Shown piece by piece: positions 1 to 8,365 of a stretch of 64,000 nucleotides of DNA. Numbering within the stretch: position 1 is the first letter of the stretch; every line of letters begins with the position of its first letter. A program made the position numbers and the translations under genes. Source of the stretch: Sediminivirga luteola (lineage in GTDB: Bacteria > Actinomycetota > Actinomycetes > Actinomycetales > Brevibacteriaceae); assembly GCF_014639315.1 (NCBI RefSeq), contig NZ_BMFY01000001.1, forward strand, positions 124,001 through 188,000, read 5' to 3'. Under the pieces are notes generated by a model. That model was not told the DNA's origin, did not search any database, and saw only the letters and a program-made list of their open reading frames with translations.

Positions 1-352
1 CAGCGGCGGTCCCCGTATCCGGGTCGTGCTCGACGACGTGCTCGCCTCCTTCCCTGCCGCCGCGCTGCACCCCGGGGGTGGCTGGCCGGCACCGGACCTG
101 CTCGTGTGCAATCCGCCGTTCCACACCGGAGCTGCGGTGGACACCTCGGCTGCCCAGCGCATGATCCGCGCCGCCGGCGAGGTGCTCGCTCCCGACGGCG
201 TCGCGGTCTTCGTCTACAACTCGCATCTGCGGTACCGGCCCGTGCTGGAGCGGTGGATCGGCCCGGTCGAGCAGCTGGCCCGGGACCGCAGGTTCACCGT
301 CGTCGCCGCTTCGGGCCGCTACCGGGCGCGAAACGCCCCCGAAGTAGGATGA
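1..352 (+). CDS. Class I SAM-dependent methyltransferase, C-terminal part (RsmC/RlmG-like)
   Basis: The reading frame is open from the window edge, so the N-terminus is missing. The visible part holds an NPPFH motif (about base 110), the catalytic NPPF/NPPY signature of N-methyltransferases that act on exocyclic base amines. After it comes 'FHTGAAVDTSAAQRMI', which resembles the RsmC/RlmG family that makes m2G in 16S or 23S rRNA. The C-terminus follows the usual beta-strand pattern of the fold (VFVYNSHLRY). The stop is followed by a 53-base gap before the osmolyte operon, so it is probably a separate unit. Substrate is inferred from family only, because the SAM-binding half lies outside the window. 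Confidence 0.75.
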   Translation, partial: SGGPRIRVVLDDVLASFPAAALHPGGGWPAPDLLVCNPPFHTGAAVDTSAAQRMIRAAGEVLAPDGVAVFVYNSHLRYRPVLERWIGPVEQLARDRRFTVVAASGRYRARNAPEVG

Positions 353-405
353 CACTGCACCACTAGCTCAACCCCAACCGAAGCATCGAGTAAGGAAACA
401 GCAGC

Positions 406-2205
406 GTGTGTGGAATCGCCGGTGAGATCACCTATGGCCGTAAGCCGGATCTGGACGCCCTGGAGCGGATGTCCCGGTGCCTGGAGCCGCGAGGCCCCGA
501 CGGAAGCGGGATCTGGCAGGACGGGAACATCGCGTTCGCGCACCGGCGGCTGGCGATCATCGACCTCTCCCAGGCCGGCGCGCAGCCTTTCGTGGACGAG
601 GAGACGGGCCTGTCGATCGTCTTCAACGGGTGCATCTACAACTACCCCAAGCTGCGCGAGGAACTGATCTCCCGCGGTCACAGCTTCCGCTCACACAGCG
701 ACACCGAGGTCATCCTGAAGGCCTACCGCGAATGGGGCGAGTCCTTCGTGGACCGGCTGATCGGGATGTTCGCCTTCGCGCTGACCGAGATCGGCTCCGG
801 CCGGGTCCTGCTGGGCCGCGACCGCCTGGGCATCAAGCCGCTGTACTACGCGCAGGTGGACGGCGGGCTGCGCTTCGCCTCGACCCTGCCGGCGCTGCTC
901 CAGGCCGGCGGCGTGGACACCCGGATCGACCCCGAGGCGCTGCACTCCTACATGACCTTCCATTCCGTGGTGCCGGCGCCGCGCACCATCCTGACCGGCG
1001 TCCGCAAGCTCCCCCCGGCCACGCTGAAGTGGATCGAACCGGACGGCCGCTCCCAGGAGAAGCTCTACTGGGAGGCCTCCTTCACCCGCCGGGAGGAGTA
1101 CGCCGGGTGGAGCGAGGAAGACTGGCAGGACGCCGTCCTGGAGGCGCTCCGGGTGGCGGTCCGCCGGCGTCTGGTCGCCGACGTCCCGGTCGGCTGCCTG
1201 CTCTCGGGCGGCCTCGACTCCAGCCTCATCGTCGGCCTCCTGGCCGAGGAAGGGCAGCACGGGCTCAACACCTTCTCCATCGGCTTCGAGGCCGCCGGGG
1301 GAGAGGAGGGCGACGAGTTCCGCTACTCCGACATCATCGCCGAGCACTACGGCACCTCGCACCACCAGATCCGCATCGACACCGCCCGGATGCTGCCCGC
1401 GCTGGACGACGCCATCGGCGCCATGGCCGAACCCATGGTCAGCCACGACGCGGTGGCGTTCTACCTGCTCAGCCAGGAGGTCGCCAAGCACGTCAAGGTC
1501 GTGCAGTCCGGGCAGGGCGCCGATGAGGTGTTCGCCGGCTACCACTGGTACCCGCCGATGCACGCCGCAGGCAGCGACCTGGACGAGGCGGTGGCGCGCT
1601 ACCGGGGAGCGTTCTTCGACCGCAGCCACGAGGAGATGGCGCAGCTGGTCACGGCTCCGGCGCTCGCGGCCGCCGATGTCTCCGGCGAATTCGTCCGTGC
1701 CCACTTCGCCCGGGCCGGCGCCCAGACCGGCGTGGACCGGGCACTGCGACTGGACACCACGGTGATGCTGGTCGACGACCCGGTCAAGAGGGTCGACAAT
1801 ATGACGATGGCGCACGGCCTCGAAGCGCGCGTGCCGTTCCTGGACCACGAACTGGTGGAACTGGCCGCGGCCTGCCCGCCGGAGCTGAAGACCGCGCAGG
1901 AGGGCAAAGGCGTGCTCAAGGAAGCCGCCCGGAAAGTGATTCCCGCGGCGGTCATCGACCGGCCCAAGGGGTACTTCCCGGTGCCGGCACTCAAGCATCT
2001 GCAGGGCCCGTACCTGGAGATGGTCCGTGAGGCCGTGATCGGGCCGGCGGCGCAGGAGCGCAAGCTCTTCGAGCCGCGAGCGGTGCAGGCGCTGCTGGAA
2101 GCGCCCAACGACAACCTCACCCCGCTGAGGGGCAACCGGCTCTGGCAGATCGGCCTCCTGCAGCTCTGGCTCGACAAGCACGGCATCACGGGAGCAGCCG
2201 CATGA
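406..2205 (+). CDS. asnO: N-acetylglutaminylglutamine amidotransferase (asparagine synthetase family)
   Basis: Two-domain asparagine-synthetase-like enzyme of 599 residues. The GTG start at 406 places the nucleophilic Cys at position 2 (MCGIAGEI), as needed for the class II glutaminase domain, and a TAAGGAAA ribosome site lies upstream. The ATP pyrophosphatase loop LSGGLDSS is near residue 266. The next two genes are a GNAT/ATP-grasp ligase and an M42 peptidase. That trio is the known signature of synthesis of the osmoprotectant dipeptide NAGGN, where this enzyme amidates the C-terminal carboxylate of N-acetyl-Gln-Gln using glutamine nitrogen. The stop overlaps the next start by 4 bases (ATGA). 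A plain asparagine synthetase is the alternative but fits the context less well. Confidence 0.9.
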   Translation: MCGIAGEITYGRKPDLDALERMSRCLEPRGPDGSGIWQDGNIAFAHRRLAIIDLSQAGAQPFVDEETGLSIVFNGCIYNYPKLREELISRGHSFRSHSDTEVILKAYREWGESFVDRLIGMFAFALTEIGSGRVLLGRDRLGIKPLYYAQVDGGLRFASTLPALLQAGGVDTRIDPEALHSYMTFHSVVPAPRTILTGVRKLPPATLKWIEPDGRSQEKLYWEASFTRREEYAGWSEEDWQDAVLEALRVAVRRRLVADVPVGCLLSGGLDSSLIVGLLAEEGQHGLNTFSIGFEAAGGEEGDEFRYSDIIAEHYGTSHHQIRIDTARMLPALDDAIGAMAEPMVSHDAVAFYLLSQEVAKHVKVVQSGQGADEVFAGYHWYPPMHAAGSDLDEAVARYRGAFFDRSHEEMAQLVTAPALAAADVSGEFVRAHFARAGAQTGVDRALRLDTTVMLVDDPVKRVDNMTMAHGLEARVPFLDHELVELAAACPPELKTAQEGKGVLKEAARKVIPAAVIDRPKGYFPVPALKHLQGPYLEMVREAVIGPAAQERKLFEPRAVQALLEAPNDNLTPLRGNRLWQIGLLQLWLDKHGITGAAA

Positions 2206-3905
2206 AGAACGAGGCGATCCTGGACTTGGGCTGGGGCCGCCTGGTCTTCGGCCAGACCTTCGACGACGTCGAGAAGATCGGTGACGTCCTGCGGGACGAG
2301 ACCACCGGGCGCCGAGACATCTGCATGTACCTGGAGGACGCCCACATCCTGGTGGCGCTCCATCCCCAGGAGTACTTCATCGACCCGAGCATCACCCTGC
2401 GCCGCCGGCTCACCGATCTGGACGCGCCACGGGACACCGGCCTGACGATCCGCGAGGTCGCCTCCTACCAGGAGTGCGAGGCGATCTCGCGGATCTACAT
2501 CAGCTGCGGCATGGTGCCTGCCGACCCCCAGGTGATCTGGGACAACGCCCGCACCAATCCTGCCGTGACCTATCTCGTCGCGGTGGACCCGGCCGGCGGC
2601 GAGGTCAAGGGCACCGTGACCGGCGTGGACCACGTGGCGCTGTTCGAGGATCCGGACAACGGCTCGAGCCTGTGGTGCCTGGCGGTGGATCCGGAGGCCT
2701 CGCAACCGGGCATCGGCACGGCCCTGGTGATGGACCTGCTGCACCGGTTCGCCGATGCCGGCCGGGCGCAGCTGGACCTGTCCGTCATCCACGACAACGA
2801 CTCCGCCCTGAAGCTGTACCGCAAACTGGGTTTCAGCCGGGTCCCGGTGTACGGCCTCAAACGGAAGAACGCCATCAACGAGCCGCTGTTCTCCAAGCAG
2901 GCCGAGGACCAGGTGGAGAACCTCAACCCCTACGCCCGGATCATCGCAGACGAGGCGGCCCGCCGCGGCATCCGCGTCACCGTGCTGGACGCGGACACCG
3001 GCTACATGCAGCTGGAGCACGGCGGGCGGACCGTCATCACCCGCGAGTCCCTGTCCCAGTACACCACCGCCGTGGCGATGAGCCGCTGCGACGACAAGCG
3101 GGTGGCGCGCAAGGTCGTCGCCAAGGCCGGGATCAAGGTCCCGCGTTCGGTGACCGCCGCGTTCGACGAATCCGACGAAGCGTTCCTGCGCGAGGTCGGT
3201 TCCGTCGTGGTCAAACCGGCCCGCGGTGAGCAGGGGGTGGGCATCACCATCGGCGTGAAGAGCCCAGAGCAACTGCAGGAGGCCCTGGGCCGGGCCGGCG
3301 GGCCGGGCACGGAGATCCTCCTGGAGGAGTTCTGCGAAGGCGAGGATCTGCGCATCGTGGTGATCGACGGCAAGGTCGTCGCCGCGGCGGTCCGGCGCCC
3401 GGCAGCGGTGATCGGCACCGGCCAGCACACCATCACCGAGCTGATCGAGGCGCAGAGCCGCCGCCGCTCCGCCCAGACCGGCGGCGAGTCGCGCATTCCG
3501 CTGGACTCCCTGACCGAGGCCACCGTCAAGGAGGAGGGCTGGAGCCTGGACGACGTCCTGCCGGCGGGGCAGCGGCTCCAGGTGCGGCGCACCGCGAACC
3601 TGCACACCGGCGGCACCATCCACGACGTCACCGCCAAACTCAACCCCGTGCTGGCCGAGGCGGCCGTCACCTGCGCGGAGGCCATCGGCATCCCGGTCAC
3701 TGGAATTGACTTCCTCGTGCCCGATGTGGAGGGTGAGGACTACGTGTTCATCGAGGCCAACGAGCGCCCCGGGCTGGCCAACCATGAGCCCCAGCCGGTG
3801 CCGCAGGCGTTCATCGACTACCTCTTCCCGAACACGCGTCGCACGCCGTGGGCCTGGCAGCCGCCGGCCCCCACCTCCGATCAGCACAGCACGGGAAGGT
3901 CGTAA
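2202..3905 (+). CDS. ngg: N-acetylglutaminylglutamine synthetase (GNAT + ATP-grasp fusion)
   Basis: Fusion of two domains in 567 residues. About residues 75-225 form a GNAT acetyltransferase (acetyl-CoA loop around 'EASQPGIGTALV'). About residues 255-545 form an ATP-grasp ligase ('VVVKPARGEQGVGITIG' and a metal-binding end 'FIEANERPGLANHEP'). In the NAGGN pathway this protein acetylates and joins two glutamines, feeding the upstream amidotransferase. The start overlaps the previous stop, and its own stop is directly followed by the next GTG start, so all three genes are probably translationally coupled. The ATP-grasp half resembles cyanophycin and glutathione synthetases, but the N-terminal GNAT domain and the neighbours decide the call. 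Confidence 0.9.
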   Translation: MKNEAILDLGWGRLVFGQTFDDVEKIGDVLRDETTGRRDICMYLEDAHILVALHPQEYFIDPSITLRRRLTDLDAPRDTGLTIREVASYQECEAISRIYISCGMVPADPQVIWDNARTNPAVTYLVAVDPAGGEVKGTVTGVDHVALFEDPDNGSSLWCLAVDPEASQPGIGTALVMDLLHRFADAGRAQLDLSVIHDNDSALKLYRKLGFSRVPVYGLKRKNAINEPLFSKQAEDQVENLNPYARIIADEAARRGIRVTVLDADTGYMQLEHGGRTVITRESLSQYTTAVAMSRCDDKRVARKVVAKAGIKVPRSVTAAFDESDEAFLREVGSVVVKPARGEQGVGITIGVKSPEQLQEALGRAGGPGTEILLEEFCEGEDLRIVVIDGKVVAAAVRRPAAVIGTGQHTITELIEAQSRRRSAQTGGESRIPLDSLTEATVKEEGWSLDDVLPAGQRLQVRRTANLHTGGTIHDVTAKLNPVLAEAAVTCAEAIGIPVTGIDFLVPDVEGEDYVFIEANERPGLANHEPQPVPQAFIDYLFPNTRRTPWAWQPPAPTSDQHSTGRS

Positions 3906-5171
3906 GTGACCGAGCTCTACCGCAATCCGAACGAGAACGCCGAGGAGTACGCTCCAGCCGAGCCGATCACCCAGGAGACGCCCAGCCCGCTGGACATCGA
4001 CCGGGACTGGCTCGTCGGCGTCCTGGTCCGGCTTCTGCAGACTCCCAGCCCCACCGGGCGCACGGACGCGGTGATGCAGTTCGTCGGCGATATGTTCACC
4101 CGGCTCGGGGTCCCGTTCACCCTGACCCGGCGCGGCGCCCTGGTGGCGGAACTCCCCGGCGAGCCCAGCCCGGCCGACACCGCCGAGCGGGCCATCGTGG
4201 TGCACGCCGACACCATCGGCTGCATGGTGCAGCGGCTCAAACCCAACGGCCGGCTGGAGCTGACACCCATCGGCACCCACTCCGCCCGGTTCGCCGCCGG
4301 CGCCCGGGTGAAGCTCTTCGTCGACGGTCCCGACCGGGTGTACACCGGCACGGTGCTGCCGCTGATGGCCTCCGGGCACCGCTACAACGATGCCGTCGAC
4401 AGCCAGCCCGGCGACTGGGAGCACGTCGAACTGCGCATCGACGAGCCCGCAGAGAACATTGAGGACCTGCGCCGGCTCGGCGTCCAGGTGGGCGATTTCG
4501 TGGCGCTCGTGGCCACACCGGAGGTCACCGACAGCGGCTACATCGTCTCCCGGCATCTGGACGGCAAGGCGGGCGTGGCCGCCGCGCTCGCGGTCGCCAA
4601 GGCGATCACGGAGAACGGCATCGTCCTGCCGCACAAGACGAACATCATGGTGACCATCAGCGAAGAGGTCGGTCACGGCGCCAGCCACGGCCTGGTCGAC
4701 TCCGTCGCCGAGCTGGTCTCGCTGGACAACGCCGTCGTCGCCCCCGAGCAGGAGTCCATCGAAGACGGTGTGACGCTTCTCATGGCGGACCTCCACGGCC
4801 CCTACGACTACCACCTGACCCGGCGGCTGCACAGCCTGGCTCACAGCGGCGACATCCCCTGCGTGCGCGACGTGTTCCGGCATTACCGCTCCGATGCGGC
4901 CGCCGCGATCGAAGCCGGCGCCGGCACTCGCGCGGCGCTGCTGGGCTTCGGCGTCGACGGCAGCCACGGCTGGGAGCGCACCACCATCGCCTCCGTCGAG
5001 GCCGTCGCCCGCCTGGTCACCATGTGGCTGCGCACCAAGCTCACCTTCGCCAAATGGGACGCCAGCCCGGAGGGCGAGCTGGAGGGCTTCCCCTCCGCGC
5101 TGCAGCCGGCACCGGTGGAGCGCTGGACGCGCCTGGCGCCCGATGAGCATCCGGCCGGTCAGGACGACTGA
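3906..5171 (+). CDS. NAGGN-system M42-family peptidase
   Basis: 421-residue metallopeptidase of the M42 (glutamyl aminopeptidase) fold. Candidate ligands are visible in order: His/Asp in 'VVHADTIG' (about 98), Asp in 'HLDGKAG' (about 218), the Glu pair in 'SEEVGHG' (about 252) and His in 'GSHGWE' (about 353). The third gene of the NAGGN trio is characteristically an M42 hydrolase. Its role is unsettled; breakdown or trimming of the osmolyte dipeptide is a reasonable inference. The GTG start begins immediately after the preceding TAA. The gap to the mevalonate cluster is only 49 bases but contains a separate promoter-like hexamer. Confidence 0.85.
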   Translation: MTELYRNPNENAEEYAPAEPITQETPSPLDIDRDWLVGVLVRLLQTPSPTGRTDAVMQFVGDMFTRLGVPFTLTRRGALVAELPGEPSPADTAERAIVVHADTIGCMVQRLKPNGRLELTPIGTHSARFAAGARVKLFVDGPDRVYTGTVLPLMASGHRYNDAVDSQPGDWEHVELRIDEPAENIEDLRRLGVQVGDFVALVATPEVTDSGYIVSRHLDGKAGVAAALAVAKAITENGIVLPHKTNIMVTISEEVGHGASHGLVDSVAELVSLDNAVVAPEQESIEDGVTLLMADLHGPYDYHLTRRLHSLAHSGDIPCVRDVFRHYRSDAAAAIEAGAGTRAALLGFGVDGSHGWERTTIASVEAVARLVTMWLRTKLTFAKWDASPEGELEGFPSALQPAPVERWTRLAPDEHPAGQDD

Positions 5172-5216
5172 GCGTCCGGGCATCACGTCCTCAGCGGGTG
5201 CCCAGGCGGCCTCGGG

Positions 5217-5222
5217 TACGAT
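5217..5222 (+). promoter_or_regulatory. -10 hexamer of the mevalonate operon (putative)
   Basis: TACGAT matches the actinobacterial TANNNT -10 pattern. The first base 7-8 nt downstream is at the in-frame TTG at 5230. If transcription starts there, the ATG at 5221 (which overlaps the hexamer) is not in the mRNA and the gene is leaderless from TTG. Confidence 0.4.
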
Positions 5223-6192
5223 GGTCCAGTTGTCCAGAGCGATTGATACCCAGGATCCCAGTGCGGGCCACGGCCGCGCGCACGCCAAGGTCATACTCTT
5301 CGGCGAGCACGCGGTCGTCTACGGCTACCCCGCCATCGCCGTGCCGTTGCACGGCCTGTCGGTGTACGCTCAGGCCGCCTGGACTTCAGGCCCCTCGCGC
5401 GTGGACTCCTCCTATCTGGGCGATCCGGCCACCCGCCGGCCCGGCGCCGATGCGATCCCGCTGACCGCCGTCGCCGCCGCCCGGGCGCACTTCGGCCTGG
5501 AGCCGGGCATCGCCGTCGACGTGGACAGCGCCGTGCCGCCCGGCCGTGGGCTGGGCTCCTCCGCGGCCACCTCCACCGCCATCGTGCGGGCCATCGCCGA
5601 TCTGGCCGGGGTGCCGCTGGGCGAGGAGCTCTGCTTCGAACTAGTGCAGCACGCCGAACGCGTCGCCCATGGCACGCCGAGCGGACTCGACGCCCGCGCG
5701 ACCGCGGCCGAAGGCCCCATCCGCTTCCAGTCCGGCAGCGCCCACCGGCTGGGCGTGCGCACCACCGCGCACTTCCTCGTCGCCGACACCGGCGTGCACG
5801 GCAACACCCGCTCCGCCGTCGCCGATGTCCGCGCCCACCTGACGGCGCACCCGCAGCAGGGTCGCGCGGCGCTGGAACGGCTGGGCGCCATCAGCGGTCA
5901 GGTGGAGCAGGTCTTCGGCGGGGCCGACGGCGTGACGCAGCTGGGCGATCTGATGAACGAGGCGCAGGAACTGCTGGCCGGTCTGGGCGTCTCCAGCAAG
6001 GAGATCGACCGGCTCGCCACCGCCGGCCTGGCCGCGGGCGGGCTCGGGGCGAAACTCTCAGGTGGCGGCCAGGGCGGCTGCGTCGTCGTGCTGCTTCCCG
6101 GGGAAGAGGCCTCTGCTACGGTTGAACAGGCGCTCCGGGAGGCCGGCGCTGCAGGCATCTATCGTTTCGACACCAGGATGTTTCAGCCTTGA
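5221..6192 (+). CDS. mvk: Mevalonate kinase
   Basis: GHMP-family kinase that phosphorylates mevalonate at C5 with ATP. The family motifs are present: 'KVILFGEHAVVYG' at the N-terminus, the ATP loop 'PPGRGLGSSAA' (about residue 107) and the C-terminal 'LSGGGQGG' motif. About 323 residues from ATG 5221, normal for bacterial mevalonate kinases. That ATG lacks a good ribosome site and overlaps a -10-like TACGAT. The in-frame TTG at 5230 is an alternative leaderless start, removing three residues. First gene of a six-gene cluster in the order MVK, DPMDC, PMK, type 2 IDI, HMGR, HMGS, the arrangement known from mevalonate clusters of Streptomyces. Confidence 0.93.
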   Translation: MVQLSRAIDTQDPSAGHGRAHAKVILFGEHAVVYGYPAIAVPLHGLSVYAQAAWTSGPSRVDSSYLGDPATRRPGADAIPLTAVAAARAHFGLEPGIAVDVDSAVPPGRGLGSSAATSTAIVRAIADLAGVPLGEELCFELVQHAERVAHGTPSGLDARATAAEGPIRFQSGSAHRLGVRTTAHFLVADTGVHGNTRSAVADVRAHLTAHPQQGRAALERLGAISGQVEQVFGGADGVTQLGDLMNEAQELLAGLGVSSKEIDRLATAGLAAGGLGAKLSGGGQGGCVVVLLPGEEASATVEQALREAGAAGIYRFDTRMFQP

Positions 6193-7286
6193 CGACTACC
6201 TTCACCGCCGTGGCGCATCCCAATATCGCTCTCATCAAATACTGGGGCAAGAGCGATGAGGAACTGATCCTCCCGGCGAGCCCGAGCTTCTCCATGACGC
6301 TGGACGCCTATCCGACGACCACCACCGTGCGGCTGGACGCCACCGCGGCGGAGGACTCGCTGTCCCTGGACGGCCGTGCGGCCGGCGCCGGGCAGCGCGC
6401 CCGGGTGAGCGCCTTCCTCGACCTGGTGCGGCAGCGTGCCGGCCGCCGGGAGCGCGTCGTCGTCGAGTCTCGTAACACGGTGCCCACGGGTGCCGGGCTG
6501 GCCTCGTCCGCTGCCGGGTTCGCCGCCCTGGCGGGGGCCGCCTCCGCCGCTTTCGGGCTCGATCTCGATCTGGAGGAACTCTCCCGGCTGGCGCGTCGCG
6601 GCTCGGGCTCTGCCTCCCGCTCGGTGCATCCGGGCTTCGCGCTGTGGCGCACCGGCGATGACGCCGGCTCTTACGCCGAGGGACTCGATGCCGGTGATCT
6701 CGATGCCGCGCTCGTCATCGTCGTGCTCAACGACGCGGCCAAGGCGGTGTCCTCCCGGGTGGCGATGCGCGCCACCGCGGAGACCTCGCCGTTCTACTCC
6801 GCCTGGCTCCAGGCCAGCAACGACGACCTGGACCAGATGCTCGCCGCCTTCGAAGCCCGCGACCTCGACGGCATGGGACAGGTGGCCGAGCGCAACGCCC
6901 TGCGGATGCACGCGTCCATGCTGGGCGCGGTCCCCCCGATCCGTTACCTGGGCGCCGACTCGTTCACGGTGCTCGACGCCGTGGCCGCGCTGCGGGCTGA
7001 GGGCCTGACCGCCTACGCCACGATGGACGCCGGCCCGAACGTGAAGGTGCTGTGCCCGGCCGGGCAGGCTTCCCGCATCGCCGAGGCCCTGGCGCGGGTG
7101 GTGCCCGCTGCGAGCATCATCACCGCCGGCATGGGGCCCGGCGTGCGGGTGTACTCCGGCGAGACCGCCGGCGGCCCCGGGGAGCCCGCGGCTGACCCCG
7201 CCTCTCGCGTTCGGCCCCGGACGCGACCGGCGCCGGAAACCGGAAGCGGGGTCGCTGGGGCCGACGGGCAGGAGGTCGCCAGGTGA
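6189..7286 (+). CDS. mvaD: Diphosphomevalonate decarboxylase
   Basis: GHMP-fold enzyme that converts 5-diphosphomevalonate to isopentenyl diphosphate, using ATP and releasing CO2. Diagnostic motifs are 'AHPNIALIKYWGK' at the N-terminus, 'PTGAGLASSAAGFAAL' (about residue 100) and 'GSGSASRSV' (about 138). The TTG start at 6189 overlaps the preceding TGA (TTGA), which points to coupling. The product is 365 residues. The family core ends around residue 325, and the last 40 or so form a Pro/Gly/Arg-rich tail of no evident fold. The tail overlaps the next start by 4 bases (GTGA), so it may simply be an in-frame extension to the coupling site. Confidence 0.93.
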   Translation: MTTTFTAVAHPNIALIKYWGKSDEELILPASPSFSMTLDAYPTTTTVRLDATAAEDSLSLDGRAAGAGQRARVSAFLDLVRQRAGRRERVVVESRNTVPTGAGLASSAAGFAALAGAASAAFGLDLDLEELSRLARRGSGSASRSVHPGFALWRTGDDAGSYAEGLDAGDLDAALVIVVLNDAAKAVSSRVAMRATAETSPFYSAWLQASNDDLDQMLAAFEARDLDGMGQVAERNALRMHASMLGAVPPIRYLGADSFTVLDAVAALRAEGLTAYATMDAGPNVKVLCPAGQASRIAEALARVVPAASIITAGMGPGVRVYSGETAGGPGEPAADPASRVRPRTRPAPETGSGVAGADGQEVAR

Positions 7287-8365
7287 TCCGCAGCCAGGCC
7301 GCCGGCAAGCTGTTCGTGGCGGGAGAGTACGCCGTCGTCGAGCCGGGCAACCCGAGCGTGCTCGTGGCGGTGGACCGCTTCGTCTCCGTCGAACTGACTC
7401 CGAGCGTGGACCAGGGACGGATCCACTCGGACCAGTACGGGCGTCAGCCCCTGGTGTGGCGACGCGATGCCGGCCGCATCGTGCTGGAGCGGCAGGACCG
7501 CCCCGCCGATTACGTCCCGGTCGCCATCGACACCGTTGAGCGGTTCGCCGCCGAGCGGGGCACCTCCCTGTCCTTCTACGAGCTGGCCATCACGAGCGAG
7601 CTCGACGACGTCAACGGACGCAAGTTCGGCCTGGGCTCCTCCGCGGCGGTGACGGTCGCCACGGTCCGGGCGGTCGCCGAGTACTACGGCCTCGACCTGA
7701 CGCCCCTGGAGGTGTTCAAGCTCTCCCTGCTGGCCACCATCGACGTCAACCCGCGGGCCTCCGGCGGGGACATCGCCGCGAGCGTCTTCGGCGGCTGGAT
7801 CGCCTACTCCGCTCCCGACCGGGAGGCGCTGGCCGCCCGGCTGCGCACCGAGAGCGTCGCCGCCATCGTCGGTTCCGACTGGCCCGATCTGTCCGTGCGC
7901 CGGGTCAGCGCGCCGCGCTCGCTGCGCCTCGTGGTCGGCTGGACCGGAGAGCCGGCGTCCACCTCCCGGTACGTCTCCGAGCTGTCGGGCAGGCAGTGGC
8001 GGCAGTCCGCGCACTACGAACGGTTCCTGGACGCCTCGGGCGCATGCGTGAGCGGGCTGATCGCGGCGCTGGACGCCGACGACGCGCCCGGCGCCCTGCG
8101 GTCCATCCGCACCGCCCGCGGCCTGCTCTCCGAGCTGAGCACGGCGGCGTCCCTGAACATCGAGACTCCCGAGCTGGCGGCGCTGTGCCGCGCCGCGGAG
8201 GCCGTCGGAGGTGCGGGGAAGCCCTCCGGCGCCGGTGGCGGGGACTGCGGCATCGCCCTGCTGCCGGCCGAGGCGGATCTCGCCCCGCTGTTGCGGCGCT
8301 GGGAGCAGGAGGACATCCGCCACCTGGCGCTTCAGGTGCACCCGCCCGAGGGTGAGCCGGAATGA
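7283..8365 (+). CDS. mvaK2: Phosphomevalonate kinase
   Basis: 360-residue GHMP kinase. 'AAGKLFVAGEYAVVEPG' opens the protein, 'KFGLGSSAAVTVATVRA' (about residue 113) is the phosphate-binding loop, and 'KPSGAGGGDCGIALLP' is the C-terminal GHMP motif. It phosphorylates 5-phosphomevalonate to the diphosphate used by the preceding gene. The N-terminal 'GEYAVVEPGNPS' variant is typical of PMK rather than MVK, which separates the two kinases of the cluster. The GTG start overlaps the previous stop, and the stop overlaps the next ATG, so mvk to the isomerase read as one coupled block. Confidence 0.92.
   Translation: MIRSQAAGKLFVAGEYAVVEPGNPSVLVAVDRFVSVELTPSVDQGRIHSDQYGRQPLVWRRDAGRIVLERQDRPADYVPVAIDTVERFAAERGTSLSFYELAITSELDDVNGRKFGLGSSAAVTVATVRAVAEYYGLDLTPLEVFKLSLLATIDVNPRASGGDIAASVFGGWIAYSAPDREALAARLRTESVAAIVGSDWPDLSVRRVSAPRSLRLVVGWTGEPASTSRYVSELSGRQWRQSAHYERFLDASGACVSGLIAALDADDAPGALRSIRTARGLLSELSTAASLNIETPELAALCRAAEAVGGAGKPSGAGGGDCGIALLPAEADLAPLLRRWEQEDIRHLALQVHPPEGEPE

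Noticed and set aside
1599-5294. Very long open frame on the minus strand across the osmolyte genes
   Set aside because: Composition is that of a shadow frame of high-GC coding DNA (Arg/Gly/Val-rich, no domain motif), and the plus strand here encodes three clear enzymes.
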